Positions 54,623 through 61,780 of a stretch of DNA of 64,000 nucleotides are shown here, piece by piece (within the stretch, counting starts at the first letter, position 1; the number at the start of each line of letters is the position of its first letter). This DNA comes from a bacterium (GTDB lineage Bacteria > Sysuimicrobiota > Sysuimicrobiia > Sysuimicrobiales > Segetimicrobiaceae). The stretch lies in the NCBI GenBank assembly GCA_035945995.1, contig DASYZR010000044.1, positions 58,266-122,265 on the forward strand, written 5' to 3'. A program made the translations under genes and the position numbers. Below the pieces are notes generated by a model. The model saw nothing but the letters and a program-made list of their open reading frames with translations, was not told the DNA's origin and did no database searches.

Positions 54623-56206
54623 CTATTGGAGTCCGTACGCCACGACGTCGTGGCCCGCGCCGACGTACACGCGGCCGTCCCACACCGCCGGCGTGATGAA
54701 CCGGTGAGTTTCGCGCAGCGCGTCAGCGCCGCGCGAGACGTACACCGCGGCCCCGGTGCGGGCACGGAGCGCGTAGAGCACGCCGGCGCCGTGATCCACA
54801 ATCCACACGAGGCCGCCGTCCGGGCCGGCTCCCGACACGGCCGGCGCTCCCGGGTCGCTCATCGACGGACCGCACCAGGCGATGGCGAAGGTCGCGGTGC
54901 GCGAGCCCGGCGCGGTGCCGAGGCGCAGCGCGGCGATGCCTCCCGTGCCGCGGCACGGTCCGGGTTGACGGCCACGCCCCGGGACGAAGATCAGGCGTCC
55001 GGCGCTCCCGCCGTCCCAGTACGCGGTGGCGGAGGCTACCTCGGCTCCTCCGTACCCGCAGGACCCGAACAGGCAGCGGCTATACACACCCTCGCCGGCC
55101 ACGCCGTTGCCGCGACTCTGCCCACCCAGGTTATCGCGATTGATCAGATACCCCACGCCCTGCTTGCCGGCGATGAACAAGAGGTGCGGCGTAGACGCGC
55201 CGGCCTCGCCCGGCAGGACAAGCGGCGCCGTCGATCCCAGGTCGGTGTCGCCTTCGTTCAAGGCCACGTGGTTGCTTGGCGTGAAGTAGTCACGCGGCGC
55301 GCCCGAGAACCGAAGGGGCGACGTGAAGAGACGGATCACGCTGTTGCCCAGGTCCACCCGGCCGCGCGATTCGCTGTTCCCGGTCGCCGCATACAGGTTG
55401 CCGTTCGCATCCGCGGCGAGGCCGCCGGTCGCCCAGATCCCGGCCATCCGCGGGCTGGGCGTCACGTACCCGTCCTGCGTCGTAGGGCTGGCAAGGGGGA
55501 CGGCGACGACCCACCCGTGGTAGTCTCCGCAGTCGCCCCGGTAGCCTCCAAAAGGCACATACACCACGCCGTGGAAGAGCGTCAGTGCGCCCCGTTGCTG
55601 CTGGACGCCCGGGTCGAACCGGCGGCCGGAGACGGCCCGAGGCGCGACCTCCGCGGGCCACCCGGGCCGCATCGTGCCGCTCTTCACGTCGAGCGCCGCG
55701 ATCGTGTACGCCTTGCTGCGTCCTCCATCGGGGGTGGTGAGACCGACAACGTAGACCGTGCCGGCGCCCCGATCGATGACCGGCGTGCTCGTAATGCCCA
55801 CGGGGTCGATGTTTCCGCACGGCAGGCTGGCGCGCGGCACCGGTTGCCCGAGCGAGATCGGCCCCCACAGGATCTTGCCGTCCACCGCGTCGAGCGCATA
55901 GACGCGGTTCCGCTCGGTCACGACATACACGACCGTGCGCACGCGGCCAAACATGGCCAGGCCGGGAACCACGAGCGGCTCCGCGTAAATCTCCCCTTCG
56001 ACCCCGGCCGTCCACACTCTATGGACGAAGGGCGCAGTCGACGGCGTCAGAGCGCGCTCGGCGCTGTTCCATCCCGTTCGCCCGAGATCGCCGTGGAACG
56101 TCAGGATCCCGCCTTCCTCGCCGGGAAACGCCGGTGGGGAGGGCGGAATCGCCGCCGCAAGAAACGACGCCAGCAGGGCCAACGCCGGGGACACGGCGCG
56201 CCGCAT
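54623..56206 (-). CDS. secreted PQQ-like beta-propeller protein
   Basis: 527 aa from ATG 56206. An N-terminal signal peptide (MRRAVSPALALLASFLAA) is followed by FHGDLGRTGWNSAERALTP and repeated propeller blades such as VVYVVTERNRVYALDAVDGKILWGP, ATGGLAADANGNLYAATGN and VYVGAGHDVVAYGLQ at the end. It resembles PQQ-binding-like or WD40-like propeller proteins without clear dehydrogenase catalytic residues. Likely exported; function unknown. Confidence 0.8.
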   Translation of the reverse strand: MRRAVSPALALLASFLAAAIPPSPPAFPGEEGGILTFHGDLGRTGWNSAERALTPSTAPFVHRVWTAGVEGEIYAEPLVVPGLAMFGRVRTVVYVVTERNRVYALDAVDGKILWGPISLGQPVPRASLPCGNIDPVGITSTPVIDRGAGTVYVVGLTTPDGGRSKAYTIAALDVKSGTMRPGWPAEVAPRAVSGRRFDPGVQQQRGALTLFHGVVYVPFGGYRGDCGDYHGWVVAVPLASPTTQDGYVTPSPRMAGIWATGGLAADANGNLYAATGNSESRGRVDLGNSVIRLFTSPLRFSGAPRDYFTPSNHVALNEGDTDLGSTAPLVLPGEAGASTPHLLFIAGKQGVGYLINRDNLGGQSRGNGVAGEGVYSRCLFGSCGYGGAEVASATAYWDGGSAGRLIFVPGRGRQPGPCRGTGGIAALRLGTAPGSRTATFAIAWCGPSMSDPGAPAVSGAGPDGGLVWIVDHGAGVLYALRARTGAAVYVSRGADALRETHRFITPAVWDGRVYVGAGHDVVAYGLQ

Positions 56207-56380
56207 CACGCGATACCCCGCAGCAACTCGTCGATGAGCCGTCCCGTCGACACAGCCATGCAATCCAACGCCTCCAGGTTTCCGCAGGGGGATCACACGG
56301 TTGTATGCCCCGAGGGCCCGTCGACCGAAACGGCGCGCCGCTTGCGTGGGCGCAATCCGTGGGGCCCTCGCGCCGGAACG

Positions 56381-58096
56381 CTAGGGCAGGTAGCCGCGTC
56401 TGATCACGGGCCACGGGTCCGGCATCTCCCCGACCGGAACTTCGATCAGGGCCGGCGCATCTTCGAGGAGCGCCGCCGACAACTGGGCGCGGAGTCCTTC
56501 AGGTCCTTCGGCGCGCAGTCCGTTGACGCCGAAGGCCTCGGCCAGTTTCATGAAGTCCGGGTTGTGCAGCTCCGACGCAATCACCCGGCCGCCGTACAGG
56601 CGCTGCTGCATGCGGCGCACGTTCCCGTACGCGCGGTCGTTGAAGACGATGGCGATCGCGTTGATGTGGTGGAGGACCGCCGTAGCCAGCTCCTGGACCT
56701 GGTACATGAACCCTCCGTCGCCGACGACGGCGACGGCGCGCTGCGCCGGCGCGCCGACCTGCGCGCCGAGCGCCGTGCCGTATTCGTAGCCGAGCGTCCC
56801 CTGGTACCCAGGCGTGAGCAGCGTCCGCGGCCGGTAGACGGGAAACGCGCCAAATTGGATCCAGTACCCGAGTTGGGTGACCCCACTCACGACGATGCCG
56901 TCGTCAGGCAGCGCGTCTCGGATGGCCTGTCCGAATGCCGCCTGCGGCCCGAGCACGCCGAGCACCTCGCCCACTCTCCGCTTTACCGCAAGACACTCGT
57001 CCCGGCGGGACGGACGCGTGCGATTGTGCCGCGGGATGCGCCGGAGCAGCTCCGTAAGCGCCCATGCCGCGTCGGCAACGATGCCGGCTGCCACGGGACA
57101 ATTCCGGCCGATTTCCTCCGGGTCGATGTCGACCTGGATCACGGTCTGATCGTGTCGCGGCTTCCACGTCGACAGCGCCGGCTGCAGGAAGCGGGTGCCC
57201 ACCACCAGCACGACGTCGGAGGCCGGCAGCAGCTCCTCTCCGGCGTTCATTGTTTGGGCCAGGTAGTGACGGTCGGACAGCGCGCCTCTGCCGCTGCTCG
57301 ACATGACGACGGGCGCCTCGAGCATCTCCGCAAGCGCTTCGAGGGATGTCCAGGCGCCGGACGCCAGGACACCGCCGCCGGCGAAAATCACCGGCCGTTG
57401 GGCGCCGCCCAGCATCTTGGCCGCCGCCTCCACCGCGTCGGGATCGCCCCCCTCCCGCTCCGTCTCGACCCGCGCCGGCAGCGTCACCTCGGCCGTCGCC
57501 TGCAGGACATCCTGGGGCACCTCAATCGCAACCGGCCGTACGTGTCCGCTCTGCAGCTGCCGGAAGGCCTCCCGGACCGCGCCGGGGATCTCCTCCGGAC
57601 GGCCCGCCTGCCCCGTCCACTTGGTGACGGAACGCGCCGCCGCGAGTTGATCCGGGATCTCGTGCAGTAACCCCCGGCCCGCGCCGATATACTTGGACGG
57701 GATTTGACCGACGATGCAGAGTACCGGGGCGGAGCAGGCATACGCCGTGGCGAGGCCGGATGCCGCATTCAAGAGCCCGGGGCCCGGGACCACCAAACAC
57801 GCGCCGACCCGTCCCGCCGTACGCGCGTAACCGTCTGCCATGTACGAGGCCGCCTGCTCGTGCCGCGTGTGAACGACGCGGATCGCGTCATGCGCCTCGT
57901 ACAGCGCGTCGAACGCCCCGTCCAGCTGCACCCCAGGGAGACCGAAGACTACTTCCACACCCTGGATCTTCAGGCACTCGACGAGTGCCTGGCCTCCCGT
58001 CATGCGCCGGGAGGTGGGCCGTACCTGGTGAGCCGCCGTCACATTCATAGCGGCCCGCGCCCCGCGGCCCCGGTCTGACGGATCGTTCGCCATCAT
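56381..58096 (-). CDS. thiamine-diphosphate-dependent enzyme, acetolactate-synthase-like large subunit
   Basis: 571 aa from ATG 58096, 6 nt after GGAGG. ThDP-enzyme layout: N-terminal PYR domain with VVFGLPGVQLDG and the catalytic Glu in TRHEQAASYMADGYAR (about 78-93), a central domain, and a C-terminal PP domain with the ThDP motif VVGDGGFMYQVQELATAV and a downstream NDRAYGNVRRMQ. No small regulatory (IlvN) subunit gene is adjacent, so a role other than branched-chain synthesis (e.g. oxalyl-, sulfo- or benzoylformate-type chemistry) is equally possible. Confidence 0.88.
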   Translation of the reverse strand: MMANDPSDRGRGARAAMNVTAAHQVRPTSRRMTGGQALVECLKIQGVEVVFGLPGVQLDGAFDALYEAHDAIRVVHTRHEQAASYMADGYARTAGRVGACLVVPGPGLLNAASGLATAYACSAPVLCIVGQIPSKYIGAGRGLLHEIPDQLAAARSVTKWTGQAGRPEEIPGAVREAFRQLQSGHVRPVAIEVPQDVLQATAEVTLPARVETEREGGDPDAVEAAAKMLGGAQRPVIFAGGGVLASGAWTSLEALAEMLEAPVVMSSSGRGALSDRHYLAQTMNAGEELLPASDVVLVVGTRFLQPALSTWKPRHDQTVIQVDIDPEEIGRNCPVAAGIVADAAWALTELLRRIPRHNRTRPSRRDECLAVKRRVGEVLGVLGPQAAFGQAIRDALPDDGIVVSGVTQLGYWIQFGAFPVYRPRTLLTPGYQGTLGYEYGTALGAQVGAPAQRAVAVVGDGGFMYQVQELATAVLHHINAIAIVFNDRAYGNVRRMQQRLYGGRVIASELHNPDFMKLAEAFGVNGLRAEGPEGLRAQLSAALLEDAPALIEVPVGEMPDPWPVIRRGYLP

Positions 58097-58249
58097 TGCA
58101 TGCCTCCGTGATCACGTACCGCTTCGGGATCCGCGGCGAGCTCGGCCGTCGATCTCCACGATCGCGCCATTTTGGATGTCGGGCAGGACTTCGACCGGCG
58201 GCCCGCTCTATCCCACGAGCAGGGAGGGGTCCGAAGAGACTGAGCGCGA

Positions 58250-58812
58250 CGGAGAGCGTTCTCGAGAAGTTTTCCCGGATCAGTTGGCCGAGACCCTTCT
58301 TGGTGACCGATCCCACTCTGCCCGCAATCTCGCAGATGAAATACAACGGGATGATCAGCGAAACGCGAGACAAGACGGTGCGGCGGGTTCTGCTGGCCCT
58401 CCACGCGACCAGGTAGCCGAGAAACACCAAAAGATATCCCGCTCCCATGAGCGCGGCCGCCATCGGCGCAGTCGTCCGCACAAACATGTTCACCACGAGG
58501 AGAGCGCTCCCGAGCGCCACCAGTCCCGCGCCCCGCCACCCCGCCCGCGCCACGCCGAACAGCATCAGGGCGATCGACAGCAGGAGGAGCGGGATGGCGA
58601 TGCCGTTGAGGAAGGCCAGCAGCGGTGAGGTTCCGCCCGGCGCCTGGCCCGCGCCGTTCACGGAGCCCATCCCGGCCATGCCACCCTGGCGGGCGGGCAC
58701 TGCCTGCGGTGCCGACCAGTCCGGCCGCAAGTGACACGATCATGCCGGTGCAACTCACGAGCGCTCCGGCACCGCCGATCCACTGGCACACCTTCTCGCA
58801 TCGCGTCAGCAC
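58250..58812 (-). pseudogene. four-helix membrane protein gene with a frameshift
   Basis: From GTG 58812 one frame gives MLTRCEKVCQWIGGAG then ALVSCTGMIVSLAAGLVGTAG. Near 58690-58700 the hydrophobic protein continues in another frame: SPLLAFLNGIAIPLLLLS, LFGVARAGWRGAGLVALGS and MGAGYLLVFLGYLVAW. The second frame never stops properly and runs into the ThDP gene. Cysteines at the N-terminus and the local context suggest a MerT/MerC-like transporter, but I do not recognise the family. The 58097-58249 stretch holds only short disrupted frames. Confidence 0.5.
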
Positions 58813-58866
58813 GCCCCCGCCCTCCCCGCCGATCCGCCCTGAGCCGCCCGACCCGCTCTGCCACCG

Positions 58867-59076
58867 TCACCGTGCTCTCGCCATCGTTCGAACCAGCCGT
58901 CGTACTGCCCTTGGCAGATTCCACATGACGTAACCTGCATTGTAAACCAGCAATGCTGCCAACCCGAGCAGCAGGCTCGACGGTCAGGTGGGGCACAGCC
59001 CTCGCGCCTTCAATGCCTTGAAAGTGAGGGGGCGTGTGAAACGAACCTGTTTCTGCTCGCCGATCGCGGTCTGCAT
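58867..59076 (-). CDS. small membrane-anchored ORF with in-frame UGA in a CPT-UGA motif (candidate selenoprotein)
   Basis: From ATG 59076 (GAGG 10 nt upstream): MQTAIGEQKQVRFTRP, FKALKARGLCPT, then TGA at 58984-58986, then in the same frame PSSLLLGLAALLVYNAGYV and MWNLPRAVRRLV to a TGA at 58867. If the internal UGA is read through, the product is 69 aa with a Cys-Pro-Thr-Sec redox motif just before a membrane helix. A stem with a GCAU loop (58947-58962) begins about 20 nt after the UGA but is a weaker SECIS candidate. Otherwise it is a nonsense-mutated gene. Family unknown. Confidence 0.45.
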
Positions 59077-59203
59077 CGATGACCATCCTCGATTCGCTTG
59101 TCGTCCCAGCGGATCACCACGCCAGAGATCCAACTCAATAATACGTCGGGCGACCCCCCGCACGTCTCGGCCAACGATATGAGGTTGCCGCGCCCGGGCG
59201 CCG

Positions 59204-59446
59204 TCATGTCCCGGGCAGGCCCAACAACGCCGCCAGCCGCCTGCGGTCGAACCCGACCACGACCTCGCCGTCGATGACCGTCACCGGCGTGCTCGCGACG
59301 CCCAGATGCTCGAGCTCCTCCATCGCCGCCGGATCCTCGGCGATATTTCTCGCCTGGAACGGTATCCCGTGTTGGGTGAGGAACTCCTCGACCCTGCGAC
59401 AGAAGATTCAACCCGGCTGGTTGAAGACCGTGACCGACCTGGCCAT
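59204..59446 (-). CDS. glutaredoxin-family protein with UGA at the first active-site Cys (candidate selenoprotein)
   Basis: ATG 59446, 8 nt after GGAGG. The 80-codon frame reads MARSVTVFNQPG, TGA (59408-59410), IFCRRVEEFLTQHGIPF, then EDPAAMEELEHLGV, ASTPVTVIDGEVVVGFDRRR and LAALLGLPGT. That is a complete NrdH/glutaredoxin-like fold, with the TPVTV cis-Pro loop and GF motif, whose CxxC is UGA-x-x-Cys. The UGA stands exactly where the nucleophilic Cys belongs. A SECIS-like hairpin follows. Decoding as selenocysteine needs SelA/B/C/D elsewhere; a Cys-to-stop mutation is the alternative. Confidence 0.65.
59374..59394 (-). promoter_or_regulatory. SECIS-like hairpin downstream of the glutaredoxin UGA
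   Basis: The RNA forms GGGU, bulged C, GAGG, loop AGUU, CCUC, ACCC. It begins 13 nt after the UGA and the apical loop begins 22 nt after it, with G at the second loop position. The layout parallels the E. coli fdhF SECIS minihelix (outer stem, one bulged nucleotide, short upper stem, G/U-containing loop), although the bulge is C rather than U. Confidence 0.5.
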
Positions 59447-59527
59447 CGTGCATGCCTCCATTCGCAGCTGATCTCGATCACGCGAACCCTCAACTATGAC
59501 ACCCTGATCGCCGCAGCGTTCCTCGCC

Positions 59528-60037
59528 TTATCCCTGACGGCCTCCCCGCCGACGGATGGGGCGCGCGGCAGGCCTGACGAGACCGACACGGTCGTAGTAG
59601 CGGAGTGTTTTGGGCTCGATCGCAGCGCGCGCGCCGAGGCGCCCTATGGTTGCCTCGGTAACGGGATCTCGTGAGGTGACGTCGGCCGTCTTGCCGAGGA
59701 TACCTGGGATGCAAAGACTATCCCACGCGCACCACGCGTAGAGGGTTTGGCCATCCACCCGGAGGTGGTGGGGCGGCATCTCTGCAAACGTGAGCCCGCC
59801 GAAGCCGGTGACCGCGCCGCCGTTGTCGTAAAACACCGCGCAGGCCGACAAGGCGCTGCTGACTGCCTCGGGCCGTAGGTTAAGCAGCGTCGCCAGGCGC
59901 GCAACGGACACCGGCTCGCCCTTGGCCAACTCTCGGTAGAGACTCACCGCGACACGACGGCCGATGGGGTCGAAGCGGGGGACGGCGGCAGCAATTTTCT
60001 CCGCGAGTTGCGTCACGTTCGTTGCTGCTTGCGGCAT
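59528..60037 (-). CDS. truncated organomercurial lyase (MerB-like) fused to a MerR helix-turn-helix fragment
   Basis: 169 aa from ATG 60037 (GAGGAG 8 nt upstream). Residues 1-130 match MerB: ELAKGEPVSVARLATLL, FGGLTFAEMPPH and LYAWCAWDSLCIP, containing the catalytic Cys and Asp of the Cys-x-x-Asp motif. The region with the third catalytic residue (Cys159 in characterised MerB) is missing. The frame instead passes into TIGRLGARAAIEPKTLRYYD and RVGLVRPAAR, a MerR-family DNA-recognition helix, then ends. It therefore looks like a recombination chimera, probably without lyase activity. Confidence 0.75.
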   Translation of the reverse strand: MPQAATNVTQLAEKIAAAVPRFDPIGRRVAVSLYRELAKGEPVSVARLATLLNLRPEAVSSALSACAVFYDNGGAVTGFGGLTFAEMPPHHLRVDGQTLYAWCAWDSLCIPGILGKTADVTSRDPVTEATIGRLGARAAIEPKTLRYYDRVGLVRPAARPIRRRGGRQG

Positions 60038-60066
60038 ACTCTGATCTCCTCGAACGTAGTGCCTCC

Positions 60067-60098
60067 ATCCTAAACCCTAAACCCGAGTTTAAGGTCAA
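60067..60098 (-). promoter_or_regulatory. MerR-type promoter/operator
   Basis: Minus strand -35 TTGACC (60093-60098) and -10 TAGGAT (60067-60072) are 20 bp apart (19 bp if TTAGGA is used). The over-long spacer is filled by the dyad TTAAAC-TCGG-GTTTAG (60077-60092). Long spacer plus central dyad is the hallmark of MerR-family activated promoters. The regulator gene itself is not visible except as the fragment fused to merB. Confidence 0.8.
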
Positions 60099-60225
60099 TA
60101 CCGCACCGAAAGACGATGATCTCCTCTCAGGGAAAAGATGGTGGCGGCTCGGCGGAGTACGCTTGCGGCGAGCTGGCGCCCCCGTCGGGATCCGCCTTGG
60201 CGACAGATCAGCGCTTAGCCCTTGG

Positions 60226-60834
60226 CTAAGTGGGAACAGCGCTGCCCTCATGGGTAAAATTCAACATCTTCGGACCGGGTAGGTAGCCCGTCTCGAGCCG
60301 TTCAAGACGGAAGCCGCTGCCTTCGATCATGGCGCGGATCGGCCGGTTGAGGTGGCACCCGCCGCTGACCCGTCTCCACAACGGTGTCAAGCGATCCTGC
60401 CATCGACGCACGTTCTCCTCCGTCGCGAGCCCGTGCTCGACAAAGACCAGGCGGCCCCCTGGCCTCAAAACGCGGCGCATTTCATGGAGCGCGACATCCG
60501 CGTCAGGTATCGAGCATAACGTCCAGGTCGTGACGACAGTATCGACAGTCCCATCTTCGAGCGGAATAGCCTCTGCAGACCCCTCGATGAACGTCACCGG
60601 GACCGTTGCGCTGGTCGCACGCCGCGCCATGGCGATCAATCGCGGTACAGGCTCAAGCGCCAGTATCTCGCGCACGGAGCCGTAGAAAGGCAGATTCAGA
60701 CCTGATCCGGCGCCGATCTCGAGGACCCGGCCTCGGGCCGAGCCGACGACCCGCTTACGATACGGCAACAGCTGCCGATTGCGCATCGCAAGATCGCAGA
60801 GGCGCGGCAGGACGAAATCACTGTAGAAGGCCAT
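60226..60834 (-). CDS. class I SAM-dependent methyltransferase
   Basis: 202 aa. SAM motif I VLEIGAGSGLNLPFY (about 37-51), acidic residue ILALEPVP, then SAEAIPLEDGTVDTVVTTWTLCSIPD (key part DTVVTTWTLCS) and VLRPGGRLVFVEHG. This pattern matches Methyltransf_11 proteins of the METTL7-like group; thiol, metalloid or lipid substrates are possible. Last gene of the operon with another methyltransferase, 33 bp apart. Confidence 0.88.
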   Translation of the reverse strand: MAFYSDFVLPRLCDLAMRNRQLLPYRKRVVGSARGRVLEIGAGSGLNLPFYGSVREILALEPVPRLIAMARRATSATVPVTFIEGSAEAIPLEDGTVDTVVTTWTLCSIPDADVALHEMRRVLRPGGRLVFVEHGLATEENVRRWQDRLTPLWRRVSGGCHLNRPIRAMIEGSGFRLERLETGYLPGPKMLNFTHEGSAVPT

Positions 60835-60867
60835 GGCCGCGTCCTTGACGTTTTGGGGTGTCGATCG

Positions 60868-61593
60868 TCATTGATGGCGTTGAATCGGGAGGTCTTTCCG
60901 GCCCGGGACCCCAGCCCTCAGGCACACAAAGGAGGCTCCCGGCCTGATTCCGTCATAGACGGGTTCGGCTGTTGGTAGGTCCCCTGGAGGCTGGGTGAGC
61001 GTCGAAGACGTGCCTGCGAGTGCGAGACCAGCGCGCACCAGCAATCCCTGCAGCTCTTCCAGCGAGTAGAACGTGGCGTGCCGATAGAACGGATGGCCGG
61101 CGGCCTTCTTGTCAAGATACCAGCACCCCCAGGGACTGTCCCGCAGGATGTCAGCCACAATGAGCCCGCCCCCGGGCGCGAGGGTCCGTTTCGCCTCCTC
61201 GAGCAGCGAAATCGGATCCGCGAAGCAGAGGGTCACGATCAGGAGCACACTGCCGAAGGTCCCATCAAGGAACGGAAGCGCCTCTCCTCGACCCTGAACG
61301 ACGTGAACGCCGCGCCGCCGGGCAAGTTGCAGAACGCCCCACGAAGGGTCCGCCCCATAGGACACCCCCAGCGCCTGGGCAAACCGGCCCGTGCCGACCC
61401 CGACCTCCAGCCCCGGGCCAGGTAGCCCGCTGAAGAGGCGGCGAACGGCTTCCACCTCTGCGCGGAACAGAACCTGTCCTGCGAGCGAGTCAAACCACGC
61501 ATCGTACCGCGCGGTCTCATGGTCGAAGAGGCGGACCGTCTCAGACGCTCCTGCGGATGCGGGCACCGTCGGCGTCCTGTCCGTCATCGACAT
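60868..61593 (-). CDS. class I SAM-dependent methyltransferase
   Basis: 241 aa. N-terminal AETVRLFDHETARYDAWFDS-like segment (key part FDHETARYDAWFD), motif I LEVGVGTGRFAQALG (about 62-76), GRGEALPFLDGTFGSVLLIVTLCF and LAPGGGLIVADILRDSPWG. Methyltransf_11 type, 241 aa. Sits between an MFS transporter / oxidoreductase remnant and a second methyltransferase. Substrate unknown; context with sulfur and mercury-type genes suggests thiol or metal detoxification, as inference. Confidence 0.87.
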   Translation of the reverse strand: MSMTDRTPTVPASAGASETVRLFDHETARYDAWFDSLAGQVLFRAEVEAVRRLFSGLPGPGLEVGVGTGRFAQALGVSYGADPSWGVLQLARRRGVHVVQGRGEALPFLDGTFGSVLLIVTLCFADPISLLEEAKRTLAPGGGLIVADILRDSPWGCWYLDKKAAGHPFYRHATFYSLEELQGLLVRAGLALAGTSSTLTQPPGDLPTAEPVYDGIRPGASFVCLRAGVPGRKDLPIQRHQ

Positions 61594-61774
61594 GAGGTCG
61601 CCTCCGGCTCAGGCGACAGCCCGAAGCCCGAGGGAGCGCGCGCCAAGCGCAAGGGCGGCCTTGAGGGCGTTTGCGCGGCACCCCCCGAGGTGCAAGCCAC
61701 CACTGCTCGAAGGCGTTCGCGGCCATCAAGCTCCCGACACCGCCGCCGGGCACCGCGATCGTCTTGCCGGCCAT
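61594..61774 (-). pseudogene. N-terminal remnant of an FAD/NAD(P)-binding oxidoreductase
   Basis: From ATG 61774 the frame starts AGKTIAVPGGGVGSLMAAN, the GGGxGG dinucleotide fold typical of sulfide:quinone oxidoreductase-like flavoproteins, but decays after about 24 residues into Arg/Pro-rich sequence. Another frame in the same stretch reads RANALKAALALGARSLG to a stop near 61610. Only a gene head seems to survive between the MFS and methyltransferase genes. Confidence 0.5.
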
Positions 61775-61780
61775 GCCGTA

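Noticed and set aside
54221..57670. 1149-codon plus-strand open frame across the propeller and ThDP genes
   Set aside because: Composition is typical of an antisense shadow and it runs opposite two well-supported genes.
56381..58096. ThDP enzyme as the biosynthetic acetolactate synthase IlvB
   Set aside because: No ilvN, ilvC or leucine genes are adjacent, so the specific function is left open.
59010..59207. 65-codon minus frame starting at an ATG overlapping the glutaredoxin stop
   Set aside because: Ends in Ser/Arg/His-rich shadow-like sequence and overlaps the more protein-like frame that leads into the CPT-UGA ORF.
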